NCBI GenBank assembly: GCA_002529455.1
Contig: NYMS01000058.1
Coordinates: forward strand, 124,001-188,000
Direction of reading: 5' to 3'
Source of the DNA: Glycomyces fuscus
GTDB lineage: Bacteria; Actinomycetota; Actinomycetes; Streptosporangiales; Streptosporangiaceae
DNA: 64,000 bases
The notes below the pieces were generated by a model, which saw nothing but the letters and a program-made list of their open reading frames with translations, was not told the origin of the DNA and ran no database searches. Shown one piece after another: positions 46,350 through 55,630 of this stretch (its first letter is position 1; every line of letters starts with the position of its first letter). A program made the position numbers and the translations under genes.

Positions 46350-48821
46350 TCAGGCCGGTTCGTCGCGTCCGCCGGCGGGCACCAGGCCCGCCTCCTCCCC
46401 GGGGCGCTGGCGGGTGGGGTTGGTGTCCAGCCAGCGCAGCAGGTTCTCCGAGACCAGGTCGACGCCGATCCGCCCGACCCTGCCGTCCAGGTCCCGGAAC
46501 AGGCACTCGCCGTTGCCGAGGTTGCGCAGCACGGCGAGGTGCTCCTCGTTGGTCTCCACGCCCAGCAGGGACATGACGCTCTCCACCTCGAAGCGTTCGC
46601 TGGAGCGGAAGGCGAACACCGAGGACAGGCAGTTGGTGACCTGCTCGTTGAGGAGGTCGCCCGCGTTCTGGGACACGAGGATGAGCGCGGTGTTGCGGGA
46701 GCGGCCCATGCGCGAGACCTCGGGGACGAGCTTGGCGCCCTCGGGTGTGGAGGTGACCGCCCAGGCCTCGTCCAGGAAGATCGCCTTGGGCAGGTGCCGG
46801 TCCAGGCCGTTCATCAGGCGGCGGGCGAACTGGGAGACCAGGTAGAGCAGGGCGACGGACAGGCGCTGCTCGTAGGAGTAGTCGTCGCGGCCCACGCCGG
46901 AGTCGGGCAGGGTGAGCCCGCCCAGGGTGAACACGGTGGTCCAGCCCTCGGTGTCGATCTGGGCCTCGCCCTGGGGGTCGAAGCACAGGCTGGCCAACCG
47001 CATCTCCGACATGGACTGCAGGACGGCTCCCAGGTTGCGCGAGGCCGCGCCGGGCGAGGAGACCAGGTGGTCCACGACCTTGGCCAGGGAGGGCTGGGGC
47101 TGGTTGGCGACGGCGGCCACGGCCTGGATCATGGCGGACTCGCGCTCCTCGCTCATGCGGGGCAGCAGCAGGCGCAGGGTCTCTGTGGCCATGGTCTTCT
47201 TGGCGGACAGGTCGTCGCCGAAGGCGAAGGGGTCGAGCAGGCCCGGCTGGGCCGAGCCCAGGGACATCATGCGGGCCTTGCGGCCGCGTCTGCGCAGGAG
47301 TTCGACGAGGGACTCGGCGTCTCCCTTGGGGTCGATGGCGGCGACGGTGACCCCGCGCAGGGCGAGCTGGTAGATGAGCAGGAGGGCGAGGGTGGTCTTG
47401 CCGCCACCGGGCTCGCCGGTGATGGCGATGGCGGTGGGGCGGTTGCGGGCCGCGGCGACCATGGGGTCGAAGTGCACGATGGAGCGGGCGCGGCCGATGG
47501 TCTCGCCGACGTAGGGGCCCACCCAGCCGCCGCCGGAGTGGTCGACCCGGTCGCCGACGTCCACGGTGGCGGTGGGCATGCCGCCCGCGATGGTGCGCAG
47601 CGGCTGTCGCTGGGCGTAGGCGTTGAGGCGGATGCGGTCTCCGGGCAGCGACTCGTTGAACAGCGAGAACTGGTCCCCGGTGGAGTTGATGACGTCGATG
47701 CCGATGTCGCGGTAGTGCTCGATGACCGCCTCGACGTGCTGGACGAGGAGGCGTTCGGTGGGCGCGGACACCATGAGGCGGTGCCAGCCGTAGACGAAGG
47801 GCAGGCGCTCCTTGGTGATGCCGTGCTCCAGCATGCGGGCGGCGTCGATCTGCTCGGCGAGCGCGATGGGCGCCTCCACCCCGGCCTCGCGGATGTGGGC
47901 GTCCATGTCGCGGGCGTGGGCGAGCTTGCGTCCGACGTCCTTGGAGGCCTTGGCGGGCGGGATGAGCTTCATCCGCAGGGACATCTCGACCGGGAACGGG
48001 AGCGCGTCGGCGTGGTGCATCCAGGGCTCGCCGTCCGGGAAGGGCATCAGGTCCGGGAAGCGGGCGAAGGACAGGAACGCGACGTGGGTGGACCCGGCGG
48101 GCTGTTCGAGGCGCAGCATGGAGCGGCCGTTGTGCACGACGCCGTCGACGAGCGCCTCGATCTCTCCGCGGCCCCAGGTGCGCCGTCCGGCGGCCGAGGG
48201 GCGGATCTCCTCGGCGGTGCCGCTGACGGCGTGCCGGATGAGCCAGGCGATCTCGTCGGAGGTGGCGTGGCGGGCGTGCAGCGAGCTGGCGGCCAGGGCG
48301 CGGCCGAGCCGTTCGGCCTGGTCGGTCCAGCGGGCGATCTCGCGGTCGTCCACGGCGTCGTCGTTGATGCCCAGGACCTGCTCGGTGCGCTGGTAGGCGC
48401 CGAAGAGCTGGGAGAACAGGCCGAGTCCGGCGCCGTGGTTGCGCTGGCCGAGGCGGACGCCGAGGTAGACCTCCTTGGTCCAGAAGTCCTTGGCCCACAC
48501 GTGCCGGTACATCTCGTCGAGGTAGTCGTACCAGCCGGGTCCGGAGTCGGAGGTGGCGTCGAGCCGGGTGGCCCACTCCGCGGCCGGGTAGGTGCGGTGG
48601 GCGACGCGCAGGTGGACCTCGGCGTCGTTCATGCGGATGGCGGCGAGGGCGATGGTGACGTTGGTGGCCAGCGCCTGGCGCTCCTCGGGCGTGGTGAACT
48701 CGTAGGAGACCGTGGGCAGGCGGAAGTAGGCCCAGGCCTCGCTGTCGCTGAACAGCACGCGGTCGTCGAAGTAGCGGACCGCGAGGCGGGTCGCGCCACG
48801 GGTCCCCCTGGTGCCGGTCAT
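46350..48821 (-). CDS. VirB4/TcpF-type secretion ATPase
   Basis: The 823-aa motor ATPase of a type IV system. The N-terminal ~390 residues form the VirB4-like membrane-facing domain. The C-terminal RecA-like domain (about 440-790) has Walker A TGEPGGGKTTLAL, Walker B KAIFLDEAWAV, a conserved SRMGRSRNTALILVSQNAGD sensor region and DPKGDAESL. ATG 48821 behind GAAGGGCGAAGAG. It is separated from the TcpC-TcpE operon by ectD and an HNH nuclease gene. No membrane helix is obvious, as expected for this class. Confidence 0.9.
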   Translation of the reverse strand: MTGTRGTRGATRLAVRYFDDRVLFSDSEAWAYFRLPTVSYEFTTPEERQALATNVTIALAAIRMNDAEVHLRVAHRTYPAAEWATRLDATSDSGPGWYDYLDEMYRHVWAKDFWTKEVYLGVRLGQRNHGAGLGLFSQLFGAYQRTEQVLGINDDAVDDREIARWTDQAERLGRALAASSLHARHATSDEIAWLIRHAVSGTAEEIRPSAAGRRTWGRGEIEALVDGVVHNGRSMLRLEQPAGSTHVAFLSFARFPDLMPFPDGEPWMHHADALPFPVEMSLRMKLIPPAKASKDVGRKLAHARDMDAHIREAGVEAPIALAEQIDAARMLEHGITKERLPFVYGWHRLMVSAPTERLLVQHVEAVIEHYRDIGIDVINSTGDQFSLFNESLPGDRIRLNAYAQRQPLRTIAGGMPTATVDVGDRVDHSGGGWVGPYVGETIGRARSIVHFDPMVAAARNRPTAIAITGEPGGGKTTLALLLIYQLALRGVTVAAIDPKGDAESLVELLRRRGRKARMMSLGSAQPGLLDPFAFGDDLSAKKTMATETLRLLLPRMSEERESAMIQAVAAVANQPQPSLAKVVDHLVSSPGAASRNLGAVLQSMSEMRLASLCFDPQGEAQIDTEGWTTVFTLGGLTLPDSGVGRDDYSYEQRLSVALLYLVSQFARRLMNGLDRHLPKAIFLDEAWAVTSTPEGAKLVPEVSRMGRSRNTALILVSQNAGDLLNEQVTNCLSSVFAFRSSERFEVESVMSLLGVETNEEHLAVLRNLGNGECLFRDLDGRVGRIGVDLVSENLLRWLDTNPTRQRPGEEAGLVPAGGRDEPA

Positions 48822-48969
48822 CTCTTCGCCCTTCTGGTCGCGTCGCGTGGCGGGGTTCCGTCGTTCCTACCCGGACCCGCCGCCTTCGCCCCCTTCATAG
48901 TGGAGCATCGCCCCGGAACGGGAGAAGCGGACGGGGTTACGGCGCGCCAGAATCCTGTGGGACGGCGTC

Positions 48970-48999
48970 GGGCCCGCCTCCCCGGAGGGAGGCGGGCCC
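48970..48999 (-). terminator. Terminator of the secreted HNH nuclease gene
   Basis: A 13-bp stem, GGGCCCGCCTCCC/GGGAGGCGGGCCC, with a CGGA loop, 14 bases after the stop at 49014. Confidence 0.75.
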
Positions 49000-49013
49000 G
49001 GCCTGCCGCGGGG

Positions 49014-49673
49014 TCAGCAGGCGGTGTCGATGGTGTCCTGGATGGAGGACCTCTCCGCGGAGGTGACGGTGAGGTCGTACCGGTACTTCACGTTGACCCA
49101 GGCCTTGACGTAGTCGCAGTGGACCGCGGTGTTCTGCGGCATCCACTGGGAGGGGTCCTTGTCGCCCTTGGCGCTGTTGCTGCTGACGGTGACCGCCCAC
49201 AGCTGGGGGGAGTCGACGTCGTTGGCGAAGTCGCGCCGCTGCGCGGTGGTCCAGTCGGCCGCGCCGGTCTTCCATGCCTCGCTGAGCGGGACCATGTGGT
49301 CGACGCTGATCTGGGAGACGTCGCCGCCCCACCACACGTCGTCGAAGGCGCTGTACCAGCGGCCGGAGGTCGGCTGGCAGTCGGAGTCGGTCACCACGCC
49401 GTGGCCGTCGCGCACGAGCACGTACTGGCGGGCGGTGCAGGGGCTGTCGACGACGTTCCAGTGCGGGAAGAGGCTGCGGTCGTAGCCGGTCTGGGGGCCC
49501 TTGGCCCGGACGGTGAGGGAGTCGAGCTGGCTCTGGGCGGCGGAGGTGCCGGGGATGCCCGGGGGCAGGACGTGGTCGGCGGCGGCCGGCGCCGACCAGC
49601 CCAGGACGACGGCGAGGACGGCGGCGGCGACGGCCGCGAGCGCGCGGGGGAGCGCACGGGGGCGGGGGGACAC
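49014..49673 (-). CDS. Secreted HNH-type (DUF1524/GmrSD-like) nuclease
   Basis: A 219-aa exported protein. The Sec signal peptide covers about the first 32 residues and ends APAAADH. The domain has WYSAFDDVWWGGDVSQISVD, the His-Asp core DHMVPLSEAWKTGA, NDVDSPQLWAVTVSSNSAKG and CDYVKAWVNVKYRYDLTV, the pattern of secreted actinomycete nucleases with a beta-beta-alpha metal site. Four Cys probably form disulfides. GTG 49673 has GAGGAG six bases upstream. Likely degrades extracellular DNA; it is unlinked in function to ectD or the transfer genes as far as the sequence shows. Confidence 0.85.
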   Translation of the reverse strand: MSPRPRALPRALAAVAAAVLAVVLGWSAPAAADHVLPPGIPGTSAAQSQLDSLTVRAKGPQTGYDRSLFPHWNVVDSPCTARQYVLVRDGHGVVTDSDCQPTSGRWYSAFDDVWWGGDVSQISVDHMVPLSEAWKTGAADWTTAQRRDFANDVDSPQLWAVTVSSNSAKGDKDPSQWMPQNTAVHCDYVKAWVNVKYRYDLTVTSAERSSIQDTIDTAC

Positions 49674-50187
49674 TGTTTTCTCCTCTGTGAGCGGGCGGGA
49701 GGAAAACACGGACCCCACCACTGTGCGACAGCCATCCTTTTCCCACCAGTACCCCGAGGGAAATTCCGCCCGAATGGGGGATGACGGCCCCGGCGCCTCC
49801 CCGAGCTTTTTGCACCAGCACCTGAACCGTATTGGTGTGAGCTAGCACACAGCAAAAGCGCGTTCCGTGACGAGAATCCCCAGAGGTGAAAGGCGCACCT
49901 GGACGACCTGGGAAGACGCACCCACCGACCGGGGTTCGATCACCCCGGGTGACGCAATGCAGGTGAACGACTGGATTCACCACCGAGAGGGAAGGGAGAA
50001 TGGGGAAAGAAAACAGCCGCCCCCACGATTTCCCCCCATATAGTATAACTGTCATACCCAGTAAAAAGGCCACTAAACACCGCGAACCGGCGAGCCGCAA
50101 TGAGGCTTGCCTGGCCTTTGTTAAGTTCGCATGTCGTAGGAAAAACCGTCGACCTCAGAGAGGATGAGCCCCGTCAGGGGATCGACC
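49674..50187. other. Divergent intergenic region, nuclease to ectD
   Basis: Contains an AT-rich core (50025-50125) with several TATA-like boxes and a near-palindrome GTGTGAGCTAGCACAC at 49835-49850. No gene seen. The ectD promoter should lie here, but I could not select one pair with confidence. Confidence 0.4.
50054..50078 (-). promoter_or_regulatory. Candidate sigma-B-type promoter (minus strand)
   Basis: On the minus strand GTTTAG, 13 bases, GGGTAT, matching the general-stress/osmotic sigma-B consensus. It points at the nuclease gene 380 bases away rather than at ectD. Confidence 0.35.
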
Positions 50188-51096
50188 ATGACTCTGCAGA
50201 TGGATCTTCCGACAACGACCGCGGACGAGTACCCCACCCGTAAGAGCACCGAGCCCGCCCTGCTGTACCGCAAGGACCCCACCGTCTGGGGATCGGGCGA
50301 GGGCCCCTTCTCCGACGACGAACTCCGGGCCTATGACAGGAGCGGCTACACCCAGATCGAGTCCCTCGTCACCGAGGACGAGGTCAAGGCCTACAGCGCC
50401 GAACTGGAGCGGCTCGGCTCCGACCCCGAACTGCGCGGCGACGAGCGCGTGGTCGTCGAGCCCTCCTCCGACGAGGTGCGCTCGGTGTTCGAGGTGCACA
50501 AGGTCAGCAAGGTCTTCGCCGACCTGGTGAACGACCCGCGCCTGGTCGACCGCGCCCGCCAGATCCTGGGCTCGGACGTGTACGTGCACCAGAGCCGCGT
50601 CAACTACAAACCGGGCTTCGGCGGCGGCTCGTTCTACTGGCACTCCGACTTCGAGACCTGGCACGCCGAGGACGGCATGCCGCGGATGCGGGCGGTCAGC
50701 TTCTCGGTCGCCCTGACCGACAACTACGCGCACAACGGCGCGCTGATGATCATGCCGGGATCGCACAGGACCTTCGTCTCGTGCGTGGGCGAGACCCCGG
50801 AGGACCACTACCGCGCCTCGCTGAAGAGCCAGCACGTGGGAACGCCGGACCAGAACTCCCTGTCCTACCTGGCCGACCAGCACGGCATCGACGTGCTCAC
50901 CGGCCCGGCGGGCGGGGTGACCGTGTTCGACTCCAACTGCATGCACGGTTCGGGCGGCAACATCACGCCCTACCCGCGGTCCAACGTCTTCATCGTCTTC
51001 AACAGCGTCGAGAACGTCTGCGACAAGCCGTTCAGCGCGCCCTCCCCGCGCCCGGAGTTCCTCTCCTCCCGCGAGTTCGACCCCGTGGGCCGCTGA
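50188..51096 (+). CDS. ectD: Ectoine 5-hydroxylase
   Basis: Fe(II)/2-oxoglutarate dioxygenase that converts ectoine to 5-hydroxyectoine, a compatible solute. A 302-aa protein with the EctD signature around FYWHSDFETWHAEDGMPRMR, which supplies the His and Asp iron ligands; the second His is in NCMHGSGGNITPYPRSN with the 2-oxoglutarate-binding Arg after it. ATG 50188 with AGGGG eight bases upstream. It stands alone: no ectABC genes are next to it, so the substrate must come from genes elsewhere or from uptake. Flanked by secretion genes on both sides. Confidence 0.95.
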   Translation: MTLQMDLPTTTADEYPTRKSTEPALLYRKDPTVWGSGEGPFSDDELRAYDRSGYTQIESLVTEDEVKAYSAELERLGSDPELRGDERVVVEPSSDEVRSVFEVHKVSKVFADLVNDPRLVDRARQILGSDVYVHQSRVNYKPGFGGGSFYWHSDFETWHAEDGMPRMRAVSFSVALTDNYAHNGALMIMPGSHRTFVSCVGETPEDHYRASLKSQHVGTPDQNSLSYLADQHGIDVLTGPAGGVTVFDSNCMHGSGGNITPYPRSNVFIVFNSVENVCDKPFSAPSPRPEFLSSREFDPVGR

Positions 51097-51170
51097 CGCG
51101 CCCCGGCACGTCCGCTGGACGCCGACCGCCGCGTGCGGAACGCGTACCCGCCGGGAAGGCATGACCCCGC

Positions 51171-51213
51171 GCCCCCGTGTGGGGCGGGCCCCGAGCCCGC
51201 CCCACACGGGGGC
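51171..51213 (+). terminator. Terminator of ectD
   Basis: An 18-bp perfect stem with arms GCCCCCGTGTGGGGCGGG and CCCGCCCCACACGGGGGC, followed by TTCCCC, 75 bases after the stop. Confidence 0.85.
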
Positions 51214-51283
51214 TTCCCCGTACCGGGGACCGCCCGGTCGCGGGCCCCCCGGGGCCCTCCCCCGCCCTCCGGGAGGGAGGGCG

Positions 51284-54200
51284 TCAGTGCTGGGTGAGGG
51301 AGTTGACCAGGACCCCGCCCAGGGCGCCGTGGGCGCGCTTGGTGGCGGGGCGCAGGGCCCCCACGTCGATCCTGGTGTAGGACGAGCCCAGGTGGTCGTC
51401 CCAGGGGATGCGGACGATGGCGCGGCACCGGCCGCGGGCCACCCGCTCGGCGGCGTCCACGTCCTGGAGACTGCGCTTGCTGACCCCGTTGACCACGAGC
51501 ACGGACCTGGCGCGCAGGGCGCCGTAGCCGTTGCCGTCCAGCCAGTCGAAGGTCATGGAGACCGCGCGCTCGGCGTCGGCGTTGGCCGGGGCGACCAGCA
51601 CCAGCCCGTCGGCGACCGGCAGGGCCCGCGCCACGCCCGTGGCCGCCGGGTCCAGCAGGGTGACGCCGTAGAACCCGCCGAGCAGCGAGGCCAGCTGGCC
51701 GTAGTCGCGGTCGTCCAGGGTCTGCACGTAGGGGTCGTCCAGGGTCTGGACGACCTCCAGGCCGGTCGCGGTCCGGCTGGTGTAACCGCTCATCAGGGAG
51801 TAGTCCTGGATGGCCTCGGCGTTGGCGAGCAGTCCGGTGAGGGTCTCGGGCGTCTGGGCGCCGACGCGGCGGGAGAGGCCGTTTGGCCCGGGGTTGACGT
51901 CGACGGCGACGACGAGGTCGTCGCGGTGCGCGGCCAGGGTGTGGCCGATCATCAGCGCGGTGACGGTCTGCCCGGCGCCGCCGGTGCAGCCCAGCACGAC
52001 GAGGCTGCGCGGACCGTCCAGCGGCGTGCGCAGGCGCTCGATGTCACTGGCCGGCAGGTCGGAGCGCACGGGGGCGGCACCGCCGGTGACCACCTTGGCC
52101 AGGCGCCGCCAGCCCCGGGTCCCGCCGGAGTCGCTGGCGGCGGGCTCCTCGGCCCTCCCCCGGGGCTCGGGCTCCTCCCTCCGGTGCGCGGGGACGCCGT
52201 TGGGGGTGTCGCCCAGCCGCTCCTGCTCGCCGGTCCCGTGGTCGAGTTCCAGCGCGGACCTGGTCTCGCGCGCGGGCGGCTCGGGCTCCTCGCCGGGCGC
52301 GGGCTGGCCGAAGAGCTGGCCGAGCCTGCGCGCGTTCTGCGCCACCCGGTGGAAGACGCCGTCGTGCGGGTCGCCGGACTCCTGCGGCTCCTCGGCGGGG
52401 TGCTCCTCGCCGACGGTCCGGTAGGGGCCGCCCGTGGGTGCCTCGTCCCCGGGGCGCCCGGCGGGTTCGGTGTCCGGGCCGTTCGCCGGCGCGGTCCGCT
52501 CCTTCGCGAGGGCGTCGGCCATGCTGGGGTTGGCCCTCGGGTCGCGGGCGGCACCGGTGCGGCCCTCCCGCGTCCCGGAGGCGTCACGGCCGGTCCCGGC
52601 GCCCGCCGGCCCGCGCCGGGGTGCGTCGGTCGACGGGGGCCTTACGGGGGCGTCCGCGTCCCGGTCGACGGAGTCGGCGGTGCCGGTGGCGCGCATGCTC
52701 CAGCGGGCGCGGAAGGACGCGTCTTCGCGGTCGGCTCCGGCGGGGCCGGGGGCCGGAGGGGCCGCTGCGCCCTCGGAGGCCTGGGCGTCGCCGGGGCCGC
52801 GTACGCTCCTGCGGCGTCGGGCCAGGGCCTCGGCCTCGGCCCTCTCCAGGTCGGAGACGGTGCGTCGGCGGGCCTGTTCGGTGGCGGAGTCCGCACGGAC
52901 GTTGCTGTCCCCGCGCCCGTGGTCGTCCCGGACCTCGACGAAGCTGACCAGCTCCCCGGTCCCGTGGTCGAGCTGGGTGGGCGGCTTGGGCTCGTCGGCG
53001 GGGGCCTTCCCGGTCGGCTCGGCCCTCCGGGCCGCCTCGTCGGCGGCCTCCTCGGCGGCGCCCTCCTCGCGCAGCTCGTTGGCGGGGATCACGGGGTTGC
53101 CCCGGTCGCCGACCTTGGGCTGGTCGGGATGGCGCTTCCTGCCGTCCTCGAACCACCGCGAGGGGTCCTTGGCGTCGCGCTCCCGCGTGGGCACGGCGTC
53201 GGTGAACTTCGGCCGCGGCGGTGCCGGGGTGTCGGCGGTGATGAGGTGGTTGTCGAGCACGGACATGTGCTCGTTCCACTCGGAGCCGCGGTCCTCGGCG
53301 GGCTCCTCGCGCGGCTTCCCGGGTATGGCGTCCTGCTCGCCGGTGCCGTGGTCGAGTTCCAGGGCCGGCTTGTGGACCGGGCGTTCGGCCGCGGGGGGCA
53401 CGGGCACACCGGTGTCCGGAGCGGCCGTGCCGTCCTGGGTGTGCGTGTCCGGGGTGATCGTTTCGTGGGCGGTCGTGTCCGCGTCCGCGGAGGTGTCCGC
53501 GCCACCGGGAGCGGTCCGCCCGGGGGCCGTCTCGGAGGCGGTGGTGTTCCCCTGCTCGACGACGGTGCTCCGGGCCCCGACGGCGTCCCCGGGCACGGCC
53601 GTGTCCTCGGGGGCGGCGCTCCTGCGGTGCTCGACGGTGTCCCCGTGCCCGGCGGTGCTCCGGCGGGGGGCGACCGAGGGGCGTCCCCCGGCTGCCGCGG
53701 AGGCCGTCACGTGTCCGGGGGCGCCGGCGTCCGTCGGGTCCGGGCCGGGAGCGGCCTGCGCGGGGGCGTCGTCCTCGACGGCGGCGGCCGTGTCCCGCTG
53801 CGCCGGCCCCGCCGGGCGGTCGGTGTCCGCCGTCCCGGCCGCGCCCGCGGAGCCGCGCGCACCGGCCGTGCCCGCCTTCTCCCCGGCGCCGGCCCCGGCG
53901 CTCCGCGCGTCCTCCCGCCCGTCGGTGCGGGCGGGCACGTCCCGGTCCCGCTCCTCGGCCGCGGAGGCCGCCTCCCCGGGCGCCCCGGAGGAGGGCGGCA
54001 GCCAGGGTACGGCAGCGGCCTCGGCGGGGGATCGGCCGGTGGCCGCCGCGTAACGGACCGCGTAGTCCGACAGGTCGCCGTAGCCCCCGGCGGGGTCGGC
54101 CTCCTGCTCTTCCAGCTCCCACGGGGCGGCGTGGGGGCGGCCCCGGCGGCGGGGGCGCTCCGGCTCCTCATCGGTACCGGGAAGCCCCTGGCCCCGGCCC

Positions 54201-55612
54201 CGGGAGGTCGGCGGTTCCTTGGGGGCGCGCTCGCGCACGCGCTCGGTGCGGCGCTCCTCCAGGTCCTTGGCGACCCTGATGCCCTGCGTACGGCCGCGCA
54301 GGCGCCGGGCGGCGGACGTCTCCTCCTCGTCGGGGGCGGAGGCGCGCGCCTCCTCCTCGGAGCGGCGCTCCGCGGGGGCGCGCCGCCCCTCCACCGCGTC
54401 GGCCAGCTCTCCCCGGCTCATGGCCGCGGTGTCGCCGACGCTGTAGGCGTTCTTGGAGGTCAGGCCGACGGGGGTCTCGCCGGAGGAGGCGCGCAGGCGG
54501 GCGAACCACGCGTCGCTGTCGCGCTGCTCCTCGCCCTCGGTCCCGTAGATCCTCTCCCGCGCGAAGCCGGCGTCGCCGGAGTCCTCCCCGGTGTCCGCCT
54601 CGGGGCGGCGGGGTTCCTCCCGGGGTTCGCGGGATCCGGGCTCCAGGGCGAAGCCGAAGTAGTTGAGCACGCGGCGGCCGACCCCGCGCCGGGGGCCGTC
54701 GGACGCTCCGCCGTCCCCTCCGGAGGCGGCGGACGCGGCGGGCTCCTCCTCGCGCGGGCGCGAGGGGGAGTGCCGCTCCTCGGGTTCGGGACGCGCGGCG
54801 ACGGCCACGGGGGCGCGTTCCGGAGCGGCCGAAACCCGCTGCGCCGGGGCCTCGCGTTCCAGCGCGGGAGCGGCCTCCCGCCTGGCCGGAGCAGGCCCGG
54901 TCCGGGCGGGAGCGGTCTTCGAGCCGGCCGGGGCGGCCTCCGACCTGGCCGGAACCCGCCTCTCGGGCTCCTCCTCGCTCCGGGGCCGGATGCGCGGAGC
55001 CTCGGCCGGGACCCTCTCCCGTCCCCTGTCGGGCGTCGCGGCCCCGGCCGGGGCGGGGGCCTCCTCGGCCTCCTCCCGGACCTCGACGGCCGGGCCGCGG
55101 TCGGCGGACCCGCGCACACCGAGCAGCGGGGGCGCGTCGGAGCGGTCCGGGCGGACCGCGGTGTCGGCCGCTTCGGCGGCCGCCGCCTCGGGTTCGGCGC
55201 GGCGCCGCGCCGCGAGCGGGAGCGGGCCGGACTCGGGGTCGCGGTGCCACACGCGCACGGTCACGCGGACCTCGGAGGGTTCGTACTCGGGGGCCAGGCG
55301 GTTGTACACCCGCGCTTCGGCGAGGAAGCGCGCCTGGGAGAGGAGCAGCTCGGTGAGGCGCTTGCCCTCGACCACCGGGCGGGTGGCCAGCACGGTGATC
55401 ACACCGGGCGGGACCACCCACAGCACCAGGTGCCAGCCGTTGCCGAACACGAAGGGCGCGTTGACGAGGCTGAGCAGGACCACCCAGAGCGCGAACACGC
55501 CCAGGGCGACCCCGAAGGTGCCCACCGGGAGCGGCATGGGCAGCCGGAAATCGTAGAGCTTGTAGAGCCGCTTCTCGATACGCCAGATGTTGGTGTACGT
55601 GGGCAGGTCCAC
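51284..55612 (-). CDS. TcpE-like membrane protein fused to a MinD-like domain with altered Walker A
   Basis: A 1442-aa protein. Residues ~1-130 match TcpE of Gram-positive conjugation (PTYTNIWRIEKRLYKLYDFR, two membrane helices around LPVGTFGVALGVFALWVVLL and WHLVLWVVPPGVITVLATRP). Residues ~130-1180 are charged, Pro/Ala/Glu-rich, with three copies of LDHGTGE (about 751, 878 and 1121). Residues ~1190-1442 are a ParA/MinD-like domain: SLVVLGCTGGAGQTVTALMI, VAVDVNPGPNGLSRRVG, VLVVNGVSKRSLQDVD. Both lysines expected in KGGxGKT are absent (T and Q), so ATP hydrolysis is doubtful. GTG 55612 with GGGAGG upstream. Last gene of the TcpC operon. Confidence 0.82.
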   Translation of the reverse strand: MDLPTYTNIWRIEKRLYKLYDFRLPMPLPVGTFGVALGVFALWVVLLSLVNAPFVFGNGWHLVLWVVPPGVITVLATRPVVEGKRLTELLLSQARFLAEARVYNRLAPEYEPSEVRVTVRVWHRDPESGPLPLAARRRAEPEAAAAEAADTAVRPDRSDAPPLLGVRGSADRGPAVEVREEAEEAPAPAGAATPDRGRERVPAEAPRIRPRSEEEPERRVPARSEAAPAGSKTAPARTGPAPARREAAPALEREAPAQRVSAAPERAPVAVAARPEPEERHSPSRPREEEPAASAASGGDGGASDGPRRGVGRRVLNYFGFALEPGSREPREEPRRPEADTGEDSGDAGFARERIYGTEGEEQRDSDAWFARLRASSGETPVGLTSKNAYSVGDTAAMSRGELADAVEGRRAPAERRSEEEARASAPDEEETSAARRLRGRTQGIRVAKDLEERRTERVRERAPKEPPTSRGRGQGLPGTDEEPERPRRRGRPHAAPWELEEQEADPAGGYGDLSDYAVRYAAATGRSPAEAAAVPWLPPSSGAPGEAASAAEERDRDVPARTDGREDARSAGAGAGEKAGTAGARGSAGAAGTADTDRPAGPAQRDTAAAVEDDAPAQAAPGPDPTDAGAPGHVTASAAAGGRPSVAPRRSTAGHGDTVEHRRSAAPEDTAVPGDAVGARSTVVEQGNTTASETAPGRTAPGGADTSADADTTAHETITPDTHTQDGTAAPDTGVPVPPAAERPVHKPALELDHGTGEQDAIPGKPREEPAEDRGSEWNEHMSVLDNHLITADTPAPPRPKFTDAVPTRERDAKDPSRWFEDGRKRHPDQPKVGDRGNPVIPANELREEGAAEEAADEAARRAEPTGKAPADEPKPPTQLDHGTGELVSFVEVRDDHGRGDSNVRADSATEQARRRTVSDLERAEAEALARRRRSVRGPGDAQASEGAAAPPAPGPAGADREDASFRARWSMRATGTADSVDRDADAPVRPPSTDAPRRGPAGAGTGRDASGTREGRTGAARDPRANPSMADALAKERTAPANGPDTEPAGRPGDEAPTGGPYRTVGEEHPAEEPQESGDPHDGVFHRVAQNARRLGQLFGQPAPGEEPEPPARETRSALELDHGTGEQERLGDTPNGVPAHRREEPEPRGRAEEPAASDSGGTRGWRRLAKVVTGGAAPVRSDLPASDIERLRTPLDGPRSLVVLGCTGGAGQTVTALMIGHTLAAHRDDLVVAVDVNPGPNGLSRRVGAQTPETLTGLLANAEAIQDYSLMSGYTSRTATGLEVVQTLDDPYVQTLDDRDYGQLASLLGGFYGVTLLDPAATGVARALPVADGLVLVAPANADAERAVSMTFDWLDGNGYGALRARSVLVVNGVSKRSLQDVDAAERVARGRCRAIVRIPWDDHLGSSYTRIDVGALRPATKRAHGALGGVLVNSLTQH

Positions 55613-55630
55613 GTTTCCGGCCTCCCTCGC

